Of a DNA stretch of 64,000 nucleotides, positions 1 to 8,904 are shown in pieces. Under the pieces are notes generated by a model, which was not told where the DNA came from, made no database searches, and saw only the letters and a program-made list of their open reading frames with translations. The translations under genes were made by a program, and so were the position numbers. Source of the DNA: Limimaricola cinnabarinus (lineage in GTDB: Bacteria; Pseudomonadota; Alphaproteobacteria; Rhodobacterales; Rhodobacteraceae); contig NZ_KZ304953.1 of the NCBI RefSeq assembly GCF_002723615.1, positions 125,362-189,361 on the forward strand. The letters run 5' to 3'. Each line of letters begins with the position of its first letter. The first letter of the stretch is position 1.

Positions 1-907
1 GAATGTCGAGCGTGGCGCGGGTCTCGGGCCCGGCGGCATCCGACAGCCGCGCCAGACGGCGCGCATCGGCGGCATCATCGACATGCTCCAGCATCAGCAC
101 CGCGTCGGTCAGGGAGGTCTTGGCCGCGACATGGCCCAGATCGGAGGCCAGCTCGCCCACCCGAGCGAGCTTCGCGGCATCCGCCACCTCGTCGATGCCG
201 ACCCGGCCCAGCGCCAGATCGTCGAGCCTGTCGGGGCGAAAGCCCACATCCGAGAGCCGGCGCAGCTCGGCGGCGAAGCCTTCGCTGACCTTGCCCATCC
301 TGCGCGCCAGCCTGAGCGCGGTGGCGCCGACCTTCACGGTGGCGCTGGTCCCGCCGGAGGCCAGCACCAGCCCGGTCGCGCCGAGGCCCACGCCCGCCAG
401 CGCCACCTCGATCCGGTCGATCTCCTCGCCCGCGATCGCGGCCTGGCCCGCGCGGCGCAGCGCGTTGAGATCGCCCAAGGGCGTCATCTCCACCGTGACG
501 CCGCACATCGCAAGAAGCGCCACGCGCGGGCAGGCGGTGATGTCGGCGGCGCAGACCGCGCAATCGCGCGCCGCGGCCAGCGCCCCGGTCTCGCGCGCCT
601 CCAGCGCCTGCATCCGGCCCAGAAGCGCGGGCGAGGGCGCGATGCCGTGCCGCGCGCCGGTGGCCGCGATCATGCGCATCGCGTCGAGATCCTCGGCCAG
701 AAGCGCGCGGTCCATTCCGGCCACGTACCAGTCCGGCGTCACCTCGCGTGCCAGCGCCGCGCGCAGCTCCAGCGCCACGGCTTCGGTGCCGCGCTCCAGA
801 TAGGGCGCGGCAAAGGGATTCTGCGACAGCAGCAGCGCCAGCGCCAGCGCCGTCAGCCCCAGCGGCAGGACCGCCAGCAGCCGGTCGAGAAGGCGCCAGA
901 GCCGCAT
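1..907 (-). CDS. Membrane-anchored protein of unknown function (partial)
   Basis: The reading frame opens with ATG at 905-907 and stays open to the window edge, so the C-terminus is missing (302 residues visible). The N-terminus has a short basic stretch and one hydrophobic segment (about residues 9-27, rich in Leu/Ala), consistent with an inner-membrane anchor or uncleaved signal. A Cys-x2-Cys pair lies near residue 100 in a DCAVCAAD context. The rest is Ala/Leu/Arg-rich and probably helical. The start lies one base beyond the stop of the aminotransferase upstream, so the two are very likely co-transcribed and translationally coupled. I do not recognise a family. The opposite strand is also open here, but codon usage and the tight junction favour this strand. 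Confidence 0.6.
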   Translation of the reverse strand, partial: MRLWRLLDRLLAVLPLGLTALALALLLSQNPFAAPYLERGTEAVALELRAALAREVTPDWYVAGMDRALLAEDLDAMRMIAATGARHGIAPSPALLGRMQALEARETGALAAARDCAVCAADITACPRVALLAMCGVTVEMTPLGDLNALRRAGQAAIAGEEIDRIEVALAGVGLGATGLVLASGGTSATVKVGATALRLARRMGKVSEGFAAELRRLSDVGFRPDRLDDLALGRVGIDEVADAAKLARVGELASDLGHVAAKTSLTDAVLMLEHVDDAADARRLARLSDAAGPETRATLDI

Positions 908-908
908 T

Positions 909-1772
909 TCAGCCCGCCGTCGCCGCCCAGTCCCAGTACATCTCGCGCACCCGCTTCGTCACCGGGCCGATCTCGTAGCGGGTCTCGTCGAAGGCGGTGA
1001 CCGGGGTGACCTTGTGCATGTTGCCCGACAAGAAGACCTCGTCGGCGGCGTGCACGTCCTCGAAGGACATCGTCACCTCATGCACCCTTACCCCGTCGGC
1101 TCGCAGGTTGGCGATGTGGCGCGCGCGGGTGATGCCCGCGAGGAAGGTGCCGTTGGGCACCGGCGTGAAGACCTCGCCATCCTTCACGATGAAGACGTTG
1201 GAGCTGGCGCTTTCGGCGACATTGCCGAGCGCGTCGGCCACCAGCGCGTTGCCGAAGCCCTTGGCGCGGGCCTCGGCGATCATGCGCGCATTGTTGGGGT
1301 AGAGGCAGCCCGCCTTGGCGTTGACCACCGCATCCTCCATCACGGGGCGGCGGAAGCGGGTGGTGGTCAGCGTCGTCGCGGCCTCCGGCGGGGCCATCGG
1401 GATCGCTTCGAGCGCGATGGCGAAGCCGGTCGGCCCCTGCTCGGGCAGGATGCCCAAGGGGCCGCCATCGAGCGCCCAGTACATCGGCCGGATGTAGATC
1501 GCCGCATCCTTCGGGCAGGCGGCGAGCCCTTCGCGGACGATGTCGACCATCTCCTGCGCCGAGACGGTGGGGGTGATCATCAGCGCCTTTGCCGAGGCAT
1601 TGGTGCGGGCGCAGTGCTTGTCGAGATCGGGCGTCAGCCCATGCGCGTAGCGCGCCCCGTCGAACACCGTGGTGCCGAGCCATGCGCCGTGGTCCGAGGC
1701 GCGGATCACCGCGATGTCCCCCTCGTGCCAGCGCCCGTCGTGATAGGTCCGGATATCGGTGCCCGTCGCCAT
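909..1772 (-). CDS. Class IV (branched-chain type) aminotransferase
   Basis: This is a 287-residue fold-type IV PLP aminotransferase of the branched-chain aminotransferase/D-amino acid transaminase/aminodeoxychorismate lyase family. The PLP lysine is K153 in VNAKAGCLYPNNARMI, and the cofactor-phosphate region appears later as NVAESASSNVF. The family transfers amino groups between amino acids (typically Leu/Ile/Val) and 2-oxoglutarate in the cytoplasm. The exact substrate cannot be read from sequence. The start is taken at 1772 because GGAGGACAGGC lies just before the ATG; the frame stays open upstream but without coding character. It is the first gene of a two-gene unit with the unknown membrane protein. 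Confidence 0.85.
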   Translation of the reverse strand: MATGTDIRTYHDGRWHEGDIAVIRASDHGAWLGTTVFDGARYAHGLTPDLDKHCARTNASAKALMITPTVSAQEMVDIVREGLAACPKDAAIYIRPMYWALDGGPLGILPEQGPTGFAIALEAIPMAPPEAATTLTTTRFRRPVMEDAVVNAKAGCLYPNNARMIAEARAKGFGNALVADALGNVAESASSNVFIVKDGEVFTPVPNGTFLAGITRARHIANLRADGVRVHEVTMSFEDVHAADEVFLSGNMHKVTPVTAFDETRYEIGPVTKRVREMYWDWAATAG

Positions 1773-1911
1773 GCCTGTCCTCCGCTTTGGCTCGCAGGCT
1801 AGGCCAGCGGCACGAAGCGGTCGAGAGGCCTCGGGGCCGCGCGGGCCACGGGGCGTCCGGACGTTGCCGCCGCGCCTCGGATCGAGCGCGCCGCGCGGCT
1901 TGCCCGGCACG

Positions 1912-1929
1912 GCATCGTTGCAACAATGC
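1912..1929. promoter_or_regulatory. Near-perfect palindrome in divergent intergenic region
   Basis: The 245-bp gap between the divergent aminotransferase and L,D-transpeptidase genes contains an 18-bp inverted repeat, GCATcGTTG/CAACaATGC, with one mismatch in nine pairs and no spacer. The position suits a dimeric regulator. No regulator is identified, so an operator role is inference. Confidence 0.3.
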
Positions 1930-2017
1930 GCGGCGGCGATGCCCCGGCTCGCGTCGTCGTGAGTTGATCCTCGCGCCCCGGACGCGGAAGGAGAGGCAAA
2001 ACAGGCAAGGAGTTTGC

Positions 2018-2569
2018 ATGACACAGTCCCGACGTGCCTTCATCGCCACGGCCACCGCCGGTCTCGTGACGCTCGCGGCCCCCGCCATCGCCGCCACCGG
2101 CGCGGTGCAGCGCAACGTCTCGGCGCTGCAGAAGATCGACTGGCGCGATCATTTCGACGCGCTGGGCGTCGGCGTCATCGTCGCCGACACGAGCGCGCGG
2201 GCGGTGCATTACTGGGGCGGCGACGGAGAGACCTACCGGCTCTACCCCTCGTCGGTGCCGGTCAGCCCGGAGCTGACCAAGCTCGGCTACACCGAGGTGA
2301 TCCGCAAGATCGAGGGGCCGACCTGGACGCCGACGCCCTCGATGCGCGAGCGCGATCCCTCGCTGCCGCGGGTCGTGCCCGCCGGGCCCGAGAACCCGCT
2401 CGGCACCCATGCGCTCTATCTGAGCTGGCAGTATTACCGCATCCACGGCACCCACGACACCCGCAAGATCGGCCGGCCCTCCTCGGATGGCTGCATCGGT
2501 CTCTACAACGAGCACATCGCCAGGCTCTACGGGCTGGTCGAGGTCGGCACGCAGGTGCGGCTGATCTGA
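2018..2569 (+). CDS. Tat-exported L,D-transpeptidase (YkuD domain)
   Basis: A 183-residue protein. The N-terminus carries a twin-arginine motif (SRRAFI, residues 4-9) followed by a hydrophobic stretch ending near AIA at 23-25, indicating export through the Tat pathway. The YkuD catalytic region is at the C-terminus, with H143 in RIHGTH and the nucleophile C159 in SSDGCIGLYN. Family members cross-link peptidoglycan (3-3 links) or attach proteins to it in the periplasm, using a cysteine acyl-enzyme. The start is set by AAGGAG at 2007-2012 before the ATG. A strong intrinsic terminator follows directly, so it looks monocistronic. Confidence 0.88.
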   Translation: MTQSRRAFIATATAGLVTLAAPAIAATGAVQRNVSALQKIDWRDHFDALGVGVIVADTSARAVHYWGGDGETYRLYPSSVPVSPELTKLGYTEVIRKIEGPTWTPTPSMRERDPSLPRVVPAGPENPLGTHALYLSWQYYRIHGTHDTRKIGRPSSDGCIGLYNEHIARLYGLVEVGTQVRLI

Positions 2570-2577
2570 GATGGCGC

Positions 2578-2615
2578 TGAAAGGGGAGCGCATCGCTTCC
2601 CTTTCATCTTTCTTC
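2578..2615 (+). terminator. Intrinsic terminator of the L,D-transpeptidase gene
   Basis: A 13-bp stem (2578-2590 with 2594-2606, one G-U pair, loop CAT) is followed by TCTTTCTTC. It starts nine bases after the stop codon. The U-rich tail is the first part of the 21-bp interspersed motif at 2603-2623. Confidence 0.8.
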
Positions 2616-2623
2616 AAATACGC
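2603..2623 (-). repeat. 21-bp interspersed motif, copy 1
   Basis: Reads TTCATCTTTC-TT-CAAATACGC on the plus strand. It forms an inverted pair with copy 2 (2685-2705, two mismatches) across 61 bp between two convergent genes. Here it provides the tail of the preceding terminator. Confidence 0.7.
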
Positions 2624-2684
2624 ATGCCGAAGGGTCGTGGCGCGCGAGAGGCCGCAGCTGCGTCCCGCCGCCGATGCCGGGTTT

Positions 2685-2705
2685 GCGTATTTGTGGAAAG
2701 ATGAA
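2685..2705 (+). repeat. 21-bp interspersed motif, copy 2
   Basis: Reads GCGTATTTG-TGG-AAAGATGAA on the plus strand. On the minus strand it directly follows the trpS terminator stem and provides the TTCATCTTTCC tail. Confidence 0.7.
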
Positions 2706-2732
2706 CCGGAGGGGCCGCGCAAGGCCCCTCCG
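2692..2732 (-). terminator. Intrinsic terminator of trpS
   Basis: A perfect 10-bp GC-rich stem (2707-2716 with 2723-2732, six-base loop) begins eight bases beyond the trpS stop. On the minus strand it is followed by a moderately U-rich run contributed by repeat copy 2. Confidence 0.7.
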
Positions 2733-2739
2733 CCGGGCT

Positions 2740-3756
2740 TCAGCGGATGAGGCCCATGATCTCGGAAGTCTTCGCCACGATCGGATCGGCGATGGCGCGG
2801 GCGCGCTCGGCACCCTTCGCCATGATCCGGTCGATCTCGGCCGGGTCGTCCATCAGCCGCGCCATCTCCGAGGAGATCGGCGCCAGCTTTTCCACCGCGA
2901 GATCGGCGAGCGCCGGTTTGAACTGGCCCCAGCCTGCGCCGCCATACTCGGCGATCACCTGTTCCGCGCTCACCCCCGACAGGCCGGCATAGATGTCCAC
3001 GAGGTTCTTCGCCTCCGGGCGATCCTTCAGCTCATCGAGGCTCTCGGGCAGCGGCGCGGGGTCGGTGCGCGCCTTCTTGAACTTCTTGGCGATGGCGTCG
3101 GCATCGTCGATCATGTTGATCCGCTCCATGTCCGATTCGCCGGACTTGGACATCTTCTTGGTGCCGTCGCGCAGGTTCATCACCCGCATCGCCGGGCCCT
3201 CGATCACCGGGGTGGTGAGCGGGAAGAACTCGGTGCCGTAGTCATGGTTGAACTTGGCCGCGATGTCGCGCGTCAGCTCCACATGCTGCTTCTGGTCCTC
3301 GCCCACGGGCACGTGGGTGGCGTGGTAGGCGAGGATGTCGGCGGCCATCAGGGAGGGGTAGGCGTAGAGCCCGAGGCTCTGCTTTTCGGCGTTCTTGCCG
3401 GCCTTTTCCTTGAACTGGGTCATCCGGTTCATCCAGCCCATGCGCGCCACGCAGCTGAACAGCCAGCCCAGCTCGGCATGGGCCGCGACGCGGGACTGGT
3501 TGAACAGGATCGACTTTTCGGGGTCGATGCCCGAGGCGAGATAGCCCGCCGCCACTTCGCGCGTGGCGCGCTTGAGCTCCTCGGGGTCCTGCCAGACGGT
3601 GATGGCGTGCAGGTCCATCACGCAGAAGATCGTCTCGAAATCGCCACCCTGCATCTCGACGAAGCGCTTGATGGCCCCCAGATAGTTGCCGAGCGTCAGC
3701 CCGCCCGAGGGTTTGATGCCCGAAAAGACGCGGGGGGCGAAGGTGGTGTCGGTCAT
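2740..3756 (-). CDS. trpS: Tryptophan--tRNA ligase
   Basis: A 338-residue class I aminoacyl-tRNA synthetase that charges tRNA-Trp in the cytoplasm. The HIGH-type signature appears as GNYLGA (residues 24-29, after the substrate-binding [13 protein letters not shown] region), and the KMSKS loop is exact (KMSKSGESD, near residue 200). The length matches bacterial TrpRS. The gene runs convergently towards the L,D-transpeptidase gene, with a hairpin terminator after its stop. The upstream gap to the divergent rhomboid-like gene is 76 bp and must hold both promoters. Confidence 0.97.
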   Translation of the reverse strand: MTDTTFAPRVFSGIKPSGGLTLGNYLGAIKRFVEMQGGDFETIFCVMDLHAITVWQDPEELKRATREVAAGYLASGIDPEKSILFNQSRVAAHAELGWLFSCVARMGWMNRMTQFKEKAGKNAEKQSLGLYAYPSLMAADILAYHATHVPVGEDQKQHVELTRDIAAKFNHDYGTEFFPLTTPVIEGPAMRVMNLRDGTKKMSKSGESDMERINMIDDADAIAKKFKKARTDPAPLPESLDELKDRPEAKNLVDIYAGLSGVSAEQVIAEYGGAGWGQFKPALADLAVEKLAPISSEMARLMDDPAEIDRIMAKGAERARAIADPIVAKTSEIMGLIR

Positions 3757-3832
3757 GGCGCGTGTCCTGCTGGAAACCGGGTGGCATTCCGATTAGCCAT
3801 GCCCCCTGTCGAGGTCAACCGAAGGGGCGAAG

Positions 3833-4546
3833 ATGCGACCGCAGGGATATTATCCGAGACCCGATCCGAACCACGCCCCGATGGAGGGACCCTTCGGCAC
3901 GCTGCCGCCGCTGATCGTGGTGCTGGCGCTGGTCATGGCGGGGGTCGAGGCGGCGCTGTCGCTCGGCGCCACCGGGCTCGTCGGCGGGCCGCAGGCGATC
4001 GGCTGGCGCATCGGCGCGATCGAGGGCTTCGGCTTTTCGCCCGCCGTGTTCGACCGGCTTGCCATGCGCTGGGACTGGGGCCTCGCCTCGCGGCTGCTGA
4101 GCTACCCCTTCGTGCATATGAGCCTGACCCATGCGCTCTTTGCCGTGGCGCTCCTTCTGGCGCTGGGCAAGTTCGTGGGCGAGGTGCTGCACCCGCTGGC
4201 GCTCGGCCTGCTCTTGCTGGCGACGACGCTGGCGGGGGCGCTGGCCTTCGGGATGTTTGTCTCGACCAATTATCCGCTGATCGGCGCCTACCCGGCAGTC
4301 TACGGGCTGATCGGCGCCTTCACCTACCTGATGTGGCTGCAGCTGGGGCGCAACGGCGCCAATCGGCTCGCCGCCTTCCGGCTGATCGGGGTGCTGCTGG
4401 GGCTGCAGCTGGTGTTCGGCCTGATGTTCGGCGCCGACCCCGCATGGGTGGCCGACGCCGCCGGTTTCATCGCCGGGATCGCGCTGTCGCCGCTTCTGGC
4501 GCCGGGTGGCGCGCGCGGCTTTCTGGCGCGGATGCGAACGCGCTAG
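3833..4546 (+). CDS. Rhomboid-fold membrane protein lacking catalytic residues
   Basis: A 237-residue protein with about six hydrophobic helices, matching the bacterial rhomboid layout. The loop that holds the serine nucleophile in active rhomboids (GxSG) reads GAYPAVYG at residues 151-158, so Tyr-Pro replaces Ser-Gly. The helix that carries the catalytic His reads VADAAGFIAG at 206-215, with Asp-Ala where His-(x) is expected. The HxxxN element is also not conserved (HMSLTHALFA, 95-104). It is therefore predicted to be a rhomboid pseudoprotease of the inner membrane, not an active enzyme. Its stop overlaps the convergent murJ stop by three bases (4543-4546 region). The ribosome site is GAAGGGGCGAAG before the ATG. 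Confidence 0.72.
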   Translation: MRPQGYYPRPDPNHAPMEGPFGTLPPLIVVLALVMAGVEAALSLGATGLVGGPQAIGWRIGAIEGFGFSPAVFDRLAMRWDWGLASRLLSYPFVHMSLTHALFAVALLLALGKFVGEVLHPLALGLLLLATTLAGALAFGMFVSTNYPLIGAYPAVYGLIGAFTYLMWLQLGRNGANRLAAFRLIGVLLGLQLVFGLMFGADPAWVADAAGFIAGIALSPLLAPGGARGFLARMRTR

Positions 4547-6129
4547 CGCCGCACCGCGCGGCGGAACTCGGCCAGCCGGAACGCGCCCAGAAGCTGGCCG
4601 AAGCCGAAATAGGCCGCCATGCCGATCGCCACGAGCAGCGCCAGCGCCGCGTAGCGGATCATGGGCGTGGCAAGGAACGGGCCGAGCAGCGCCGCGCCGC
4701 CGAAAAGCACCACGCCCATCAGCGCCGAGGCGCCGCAGATCCGCCACAGCCGGCGGCGGAAGCGGTCGTCCCATTCGGCCGCCGCCCCCATGGCGCGCGA
4801 GCCGCGCCACAACAGCCAGACCATGGCCCAGCCCGCCAGCGTCGTGCCCAGCGCTGCGGCGATGAAGCCGATCACCGGGGCAAGCCCGATCGCCACCACC
4901 GCGTTGACCAGCATCGCCACGAGCGCGTAGCGAAACGGGCTCCTGGTGTCCTCGCGCGCGAAGAACAGCGGCTGCAGCGCCTTTTGCAGCACGAAGGCGG
5001 GCAGGCCGAGGCCGTAGACCGCCACGGTGAGCGCGGTGGCCATGGTGTCGTCGGTGGTGAAGGCGCCGCGCTCGAACAGCACCGAGACCAGCGGCACGGG
5101 GATCACCACGAGCGCCACGGCGGCGGGGATGGTGAGCGCGAGGCTCATCTCGGCGGCGCGGTTGAAGGCATCGCGCCCGCCCGCCTCGTCGCCCGCGCGC
5201 AGGCGGCGCGACAGGTCCGGCAGGAGCACCACGCCCACGGCGATGCCGACCACGCCGAGGGGCAGCTGGTAGAGCCGGTCGGCATAGTTGAGCCAGGCCA
5301 CGGCCCCTTCGAAGAAGCTCGCCACCTGCCGGCCCACCAGCAGGTTGATCTGCACCACGCCGCCCGCGAGGGCTGCGGGCGCGGCGATGGCGGCGAGCTT
5401 CTTCAACTCGGGCGTCATGCGGGGCCGGGTGAGGCGCAGGTGAAAGCCCGCGCGCTTCGCGGCGATCCAGACGAGGGCGAGCTGCGCCAGCCCCGCCAAC
5501 GGCACCGCCGCGGCCAGCGTATCGCCGACGCGCAGCCCCAGCGCATGGTCGAGCCCCAGCCCGAGGCTTTCGGAGGGATCGCGCCCCAAGGCCGCGCCGA
5601 CCAGCACGGCGGCGATGAAGATGACGTTGAGCAGCACCGGCGCCGCGGCGGCGGCCATGAAGCGGCCTGTGGCGTTGAGCACGCCCGAGACCAGCGCGGC
5701 GAGCGAGATGAACAGGATGTAGGGAAAGGCCAGACGGCCATATTCCACCGCAAGATCGAAGCGCTCGTCCTCGGCAAAGCCCGAGGCCATGGCAAAGACC
5801 AGTGCGGGCATGGCAAGGATGCCGATCACGGTGAAGAGGGTGAGCAGGAAGGCCATGCCCGCGAAGGCCTCCTGCGCGAAGCGCTCGGGATCCTCGTCCG
5901 CCTCGACCTTCTTGGAGAACATCGGCACGAAGGCCATGTTGAACGCGCCCTCGGCAAAGAAGCGGCGGAACATGTTGGGCAGGGAGAAGGCCACGAGGAA
6001 GGCCTCGGCCACCGGGCCCGCGCCCAGATAGCCCGCGATCATGATGTCGCGCGCGAAGCCGAAGACGCGGGAGAGCAGGGTCCAGATGCCGACGGTGAGA
6101 AAGCCCTGCACGAGGCGGATGGGCTTCAA
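4543..6129 (-). CDS. murJ: Lipid II flippase MurJ
   Basis: A 528-residue polytopic membrane protein of the MurJ/MviN branch of the MOP superfamily. It flips lipid II across the inner membrane for peptidoglycan synthesis. The N-terminus shows the family pattern (LLSRVFGFARDIMIAGYLGAG, then FRRFFAEGAFNMAFVPMF), followed by about 14 hydrophobic helices. It begins with an ATGA overlap on the glnD stop, so the two genes are translationally coupled, an arrangement common in this order. The C-terminal stop overlaps the convergent rhomboid-like gene. Confidence 0.95.
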   Translation of the reverse strand: MKPIRLVQGFLTVGIWTLLSRVFGFARDIMIAGYLGAGPVAEAFLVAFSLPNMFRRFFAEGAFNMAFVPMFSKKVEADEDPERFAQEAFAGMAFLLTLFTVIGILAMPALVFAMASGFAEDERFDLAVEYGRLAFPYILFISLAALVSGVLNATGRFMAAAAAPVLLNVIFIAAVLVGAALGRDPSESLGLGLDHALGLRVGDTLAAAVPLAGLAQLALVWIAAKRAGFHLRLTRPRMTPELKKLAAIAAPAALAGGVVQINLLVGRQVASFFEGAVAWLNYADRLYQLPLGVVGIAVGVVLLPDLSRRLRAGDEAGGRDAFNRAAEMSLALTIPAAVALVVIPVPLVSVLFERGAFTTDDTMATALTVAVYGLGLPAFVLQKALQPLFFAREDTRSPFRYALVAMLVNAVVAIGLAPVIGFIAAALGTTLAGWAMVWLLWRGSRAMGAAAEWDDRFRRRLWRICGASALMGVVLFGGAALLGPFLATPMIRYAALALLVAIGMAAYFGFGQLLGAFRLAEFRRAVRR

Positions 6130-8858
6130 GACACGGCCCTCCGCGCGCCCGCTTCGATCGCTTCGCGCAGCCGGCGCTCGAGCGCGCGCTGCTTGGTCTC
6201 AGAATGGTATTTCAATCCGAACATGTCCTTGACGTAGAAGGTATCGACCGCCTGCTCCCCATAGGTCGCGATGACGGCGGAGGAAATATAGACGTTTGCC
6301 GCGGCCAGCGTGCGGGTCAGGTCGAACAGGAGGCCGGGCCGGTCGCGGGTGTCGACCTCGATGATGGTGAAGATCTCCGAGCCCTCGTTGTCGAAGGCGA
6401 TCGAGGTCGGCACGCGGAAGGCGCGCTCGCGCTTGCGGATCTTGTCGCGGTCCTTGATCGCGTCGCGCGTCACCACCTCTCCGCGTAGCGTCTTGCCGAT
6501 CATCTGTTCGAGCCGGGGCAGGCGGCTTTCCTCGTAGGGGTGGCCCTCGGCGTCCTGGATCCAGAAGACGGCGGTGCAGAGCCCGTCCTTGGCGGTATAG
6601 GTGCGCGCATCGACGATATTGGCCCCCACCAGCGCCAGCGCGCCGGTGAGCCGCGAGAACAGCCCCGGATGATCGGTGGTGGCAAAGCTCGCCCGCGTCG
6701 CGTCGCGGTCGGCGTCGGGCATGAGATCGATGCGGATCTCGTCCGCCCCGAGGCCCCGCAGCAGATGCGCGAAGGTCACGTGGCTGTCGAGCGGCAGGCC
6801 CTGCCAGTAGGGGCCGTAATGCCGGTTGATCTCGGCCCGCCGCTCCGGCTGCGGCCAGTCCGCCAGCGCCGCGCGCAGCGCCTTCTTGGCCTCGGCCTCG
6901 CGCGCGCCGCGGTTGAGATCCTCGAGCCCGGTGGCGAGCGCCTCCTCGGTGGCGGTGTAGAGGCTGCGCAGCAGCATCGCCTTCCAGTTGTTCCAGGTGC
7001 CGGGGCCGACGCCGCGGATGTCGCAGACGGTGAGCACGCACAGAAGGTCGAGCCGCTCCTTGGTCTTTACCGCGCGGGCAAAGCCGCGCACGGTGCGCGG
7101 CTCGGAGATGTCGCGCTTTTGCGCCATGTCCGACATCAGCAGGTGATGGCGCACCAGCCACTCGACCGTCTCGCTGTCCTTGCGGCCCAGCCCGAGCCGC
7201 GGGGCGACCCGGCGCGCGATCTGCGCGCCCAGCACCGAATGATCCTCGTCGCGGCCCTTGCCGATGTCGTGCAGGAGCAGCGCGACATAGAGCACCCGGC
7301 GGTTCACCCCGGCCTTGAGGATCGAGGAGGCCACGGGCAGCTCCTCGATCAGTTCCTCGCGCTCGATCTGCGCGAGGGTGGAGATGCACTGGATGGTGTG
7401 CTCGTCGACCGTGTAGTGGTGATACATGTTGAACTGCATCATCGCGACGATCGGCGCGAATTCGGGCAGGAAGGCCGCCAGAACGCCCAGCTCGTTCATC
7501 CGCCTGAGCGCGCGCTCGGGGTTGCCGCGCTTGACCATCAGGTCGAGGAAGATGCGATTGGCCTCGCGGTCCTCGCGCAGCCGCGCGTCGATCAGGTGCA
7601 GATTGGCGGCAATGAGCCGCATCGCGTCCGGGTGCAGCAGATGGCCGGTGCGCAGGCTTTCGTCGAAGATCCGAAGCAGGTTCACCGGATCGGCGAGGAA
7701 GGCCGCCTCGTCGGCCACGTCGAGCCGGTTGTGCACGATGCGGTAGGGCGGGCGGGCGCGTTTGCGCCGCGCCAGAAGCCGCGTCAGCACCGGCTCGGAT
7801 TTCAGATGCGTGGCCTCCTGCGCGGTCAGGAAGATGCGCGTCAGCTCGCCCACGCGGGTGGCGTGGCGGAAATAGTCCTGCATGAAATGCTCGACCGCGC
7901 GCCGCCCGCCGCCATCGAGATAGCCCATCCGCTCGGCCAGCTCGACCTGCAGATCGAAGGTGAGCTGGTCCATCGCCCGGTTGGTGACGAGATGCAGGTG
8001 GCAGCGCACCGCCCAGAGGAAATCCTCGGCCCGCACGAATTCGGCGTATTCCTCCTCGGTGAAGACGCCATGCTCCACCAGCTCGGCCGCATCCTGCACG
8101 CCGTAGACGTATTTGCCGATCCAGTAGAGCGATTGCAGGTCCCTCAGCCCGCCCTTGCCCTCCTTGACGTTGGGCTCGACCACGTAGCGCTGCCCGCCCT
8201 GCTTGAGGTGGCGCGCATCGCGCTCGGCCAGCTTGGCGGCGATGAATTCGGGCGCGGTGGAGGAAAACAGCTCGGCCCAGAGCCGCTCGCGCAGGCTGGC
8301 GGCGAGCGCCGTGTCCCCGGCAAGGCGGCGGCATTCGATCAGCGAGGTGCGGATCGTGAAATCCTCCTTCGCCAGGCGCAGGCAGTCCTTCACGGTGCGG
8401 CTCGCATGGCCGACCTTCAGCTTGAGGTCCCACAGCATGTAGAGCATCGATTCGATGACGCTCTCGGCCCAGGGGGTGATCTTCCACGGCGTGAGAAACA
8501 GGAGGTCCACGTCGGAATGCGGCGCCATCTCGCCGCGCCCATAGCCGCCCACGGCCATGAGCGAAAGCCGCTCGCCCTCGGTCGGGTTGTGCAGCGGGTG
8601 CATCTCGCGGGCCATGTCGAAGCAGGTGGTGACGATCCGGTCGGTGAGCCAGGCATGGGCGCGGGTCACCGGGCGGGCGGCGAAGGGCCTGGTGGCAAAG
8701 CCGCGGGCGATGGCGTCGCGTCCCGCGCGGCGGGCCTGCGACAGGACGGCGACGACGGCGCGCCTCGTGGCCATCGGGTCGGCTGCCTCCGCGCGCGCCG
8801 CGCGCAGCGCCTCGGCCACGGCCTCGGCGTCGAAAATGTCGCGCGCCGGAAGGATCAG
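6126..8858 (-). CDS. glnD: [Protein-PII] uridylyltransferase/uridylyl-removing enzyme
   Basis: GlnD senses glutamine and uridylylates or deuridylylates PII proteins in the cytoplasm, controlling nitrogen assimilation. The nucleotidyltransferase motif GGYGRGEMAPHSDVDLLFL is near the N-terminus, the HD phosphohydrolase motif LLHDIGKGRDEDH is central, and two ACT-like regions lie at the C-terminus (DHPGLFSRLTGAL and DRPGLLFDLTRTL). The start is unresolved. Family-like sequence (LILPARDIFDAEAVAEAL) begins at about 8858 without an ATG; the first ATG is at 8774, a GTG is at 8819, and a TTG at 8945 would overlap the upstream gene by 41 bases. The coordinate given is the edge of family-like sequence, not a proven start codon. 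Confidence 0.9.
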   Translation of the reverse strand: MILPARDIFDAEAVAEALRAARAEAADPMATRRAVVAVLSQARRAGRDAIARGFATRPFAARPVTRAHAWLTDRIVTTCFDMAREMHPLHNPTEGERLSLMAVGGYGRGEMAPHSDVDLLFLTPWKITPWAESVIESMLYMLWDLKLKVGHASRTVKDCLRLAKEDFTIRTSLIECRRLAGDTALAASLRERLWAELFSSTAPEFIAAKLAERDARHLKQGGQRYVVEPNVKEGKGGLRDLQSLYWIGKYVYGVQDAAELVEHGVFTEEEYAEFVRAEDFLWAVRCHLHLVTNRAMDQLTFDLQVELAERMGYLDGGGRRAVEHFMQDYFRHATRVGELTRIFLTAQEATHLKSEPVLTRLLARRKRARPPYRIVHNRLDVADEAAFLADPVNLLRIFDESLRTGHLLHPDAMRLIAANLHLIDARLREDREANRIFLDLMVKRGNPERALRRMNELGVLAAFLPEFAPIVAMMQFNMYHHYTVDEHTIQCISTLAQIEREELIEELPVASSILKAGVNRRVLYVALLLHDIGKGRDEDHSVLGAQIARRVAPRLGLGRKDSETVEWLVRHHLLMSDMAQKRDISEPRTVRGFARAVKTKERLDLLCVLTVCDIRGVGPGTWNNWKAMLLRSLYTATEEALATGLEDLNRGAREAEAKKALRAALADWPQPERRAEINRHYGPYWQGLPLDSHVTFAHLLRGLGADEIRIDLMPDADRDATRASFATTDHPGLFSRLTGALALVGANIVDARTYTAKDGLCTAVFWIQDAEGHPYEESRLPRLEQMIGKTLRGEVVTRDAIKDRDKIRKRERAFRVPTSIAFDNEGSEIFTIIEVDTRDRPGLLFDLTRTLAAANVYISSAVIATYGEQAVDTFYVKDMFGLKYHSETKQRALERRLREAIEAGARRAVS

Positions 8859-8904
8859 ATCCTCCGGCGCGTCGGTCGTGTCGGGCTTTTCGTGAGGCGC
8901 GGTC

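Noticed and set aside
2674-6237. Very long plus-strand open frame opposite trpS and murJ
   Set aside because: It runs antisense to two clear genes. High GC content at third codon positions depletes stops on the opposite strand; there is no ribosome site and the protein is low-complexity Arg/Gly/His.
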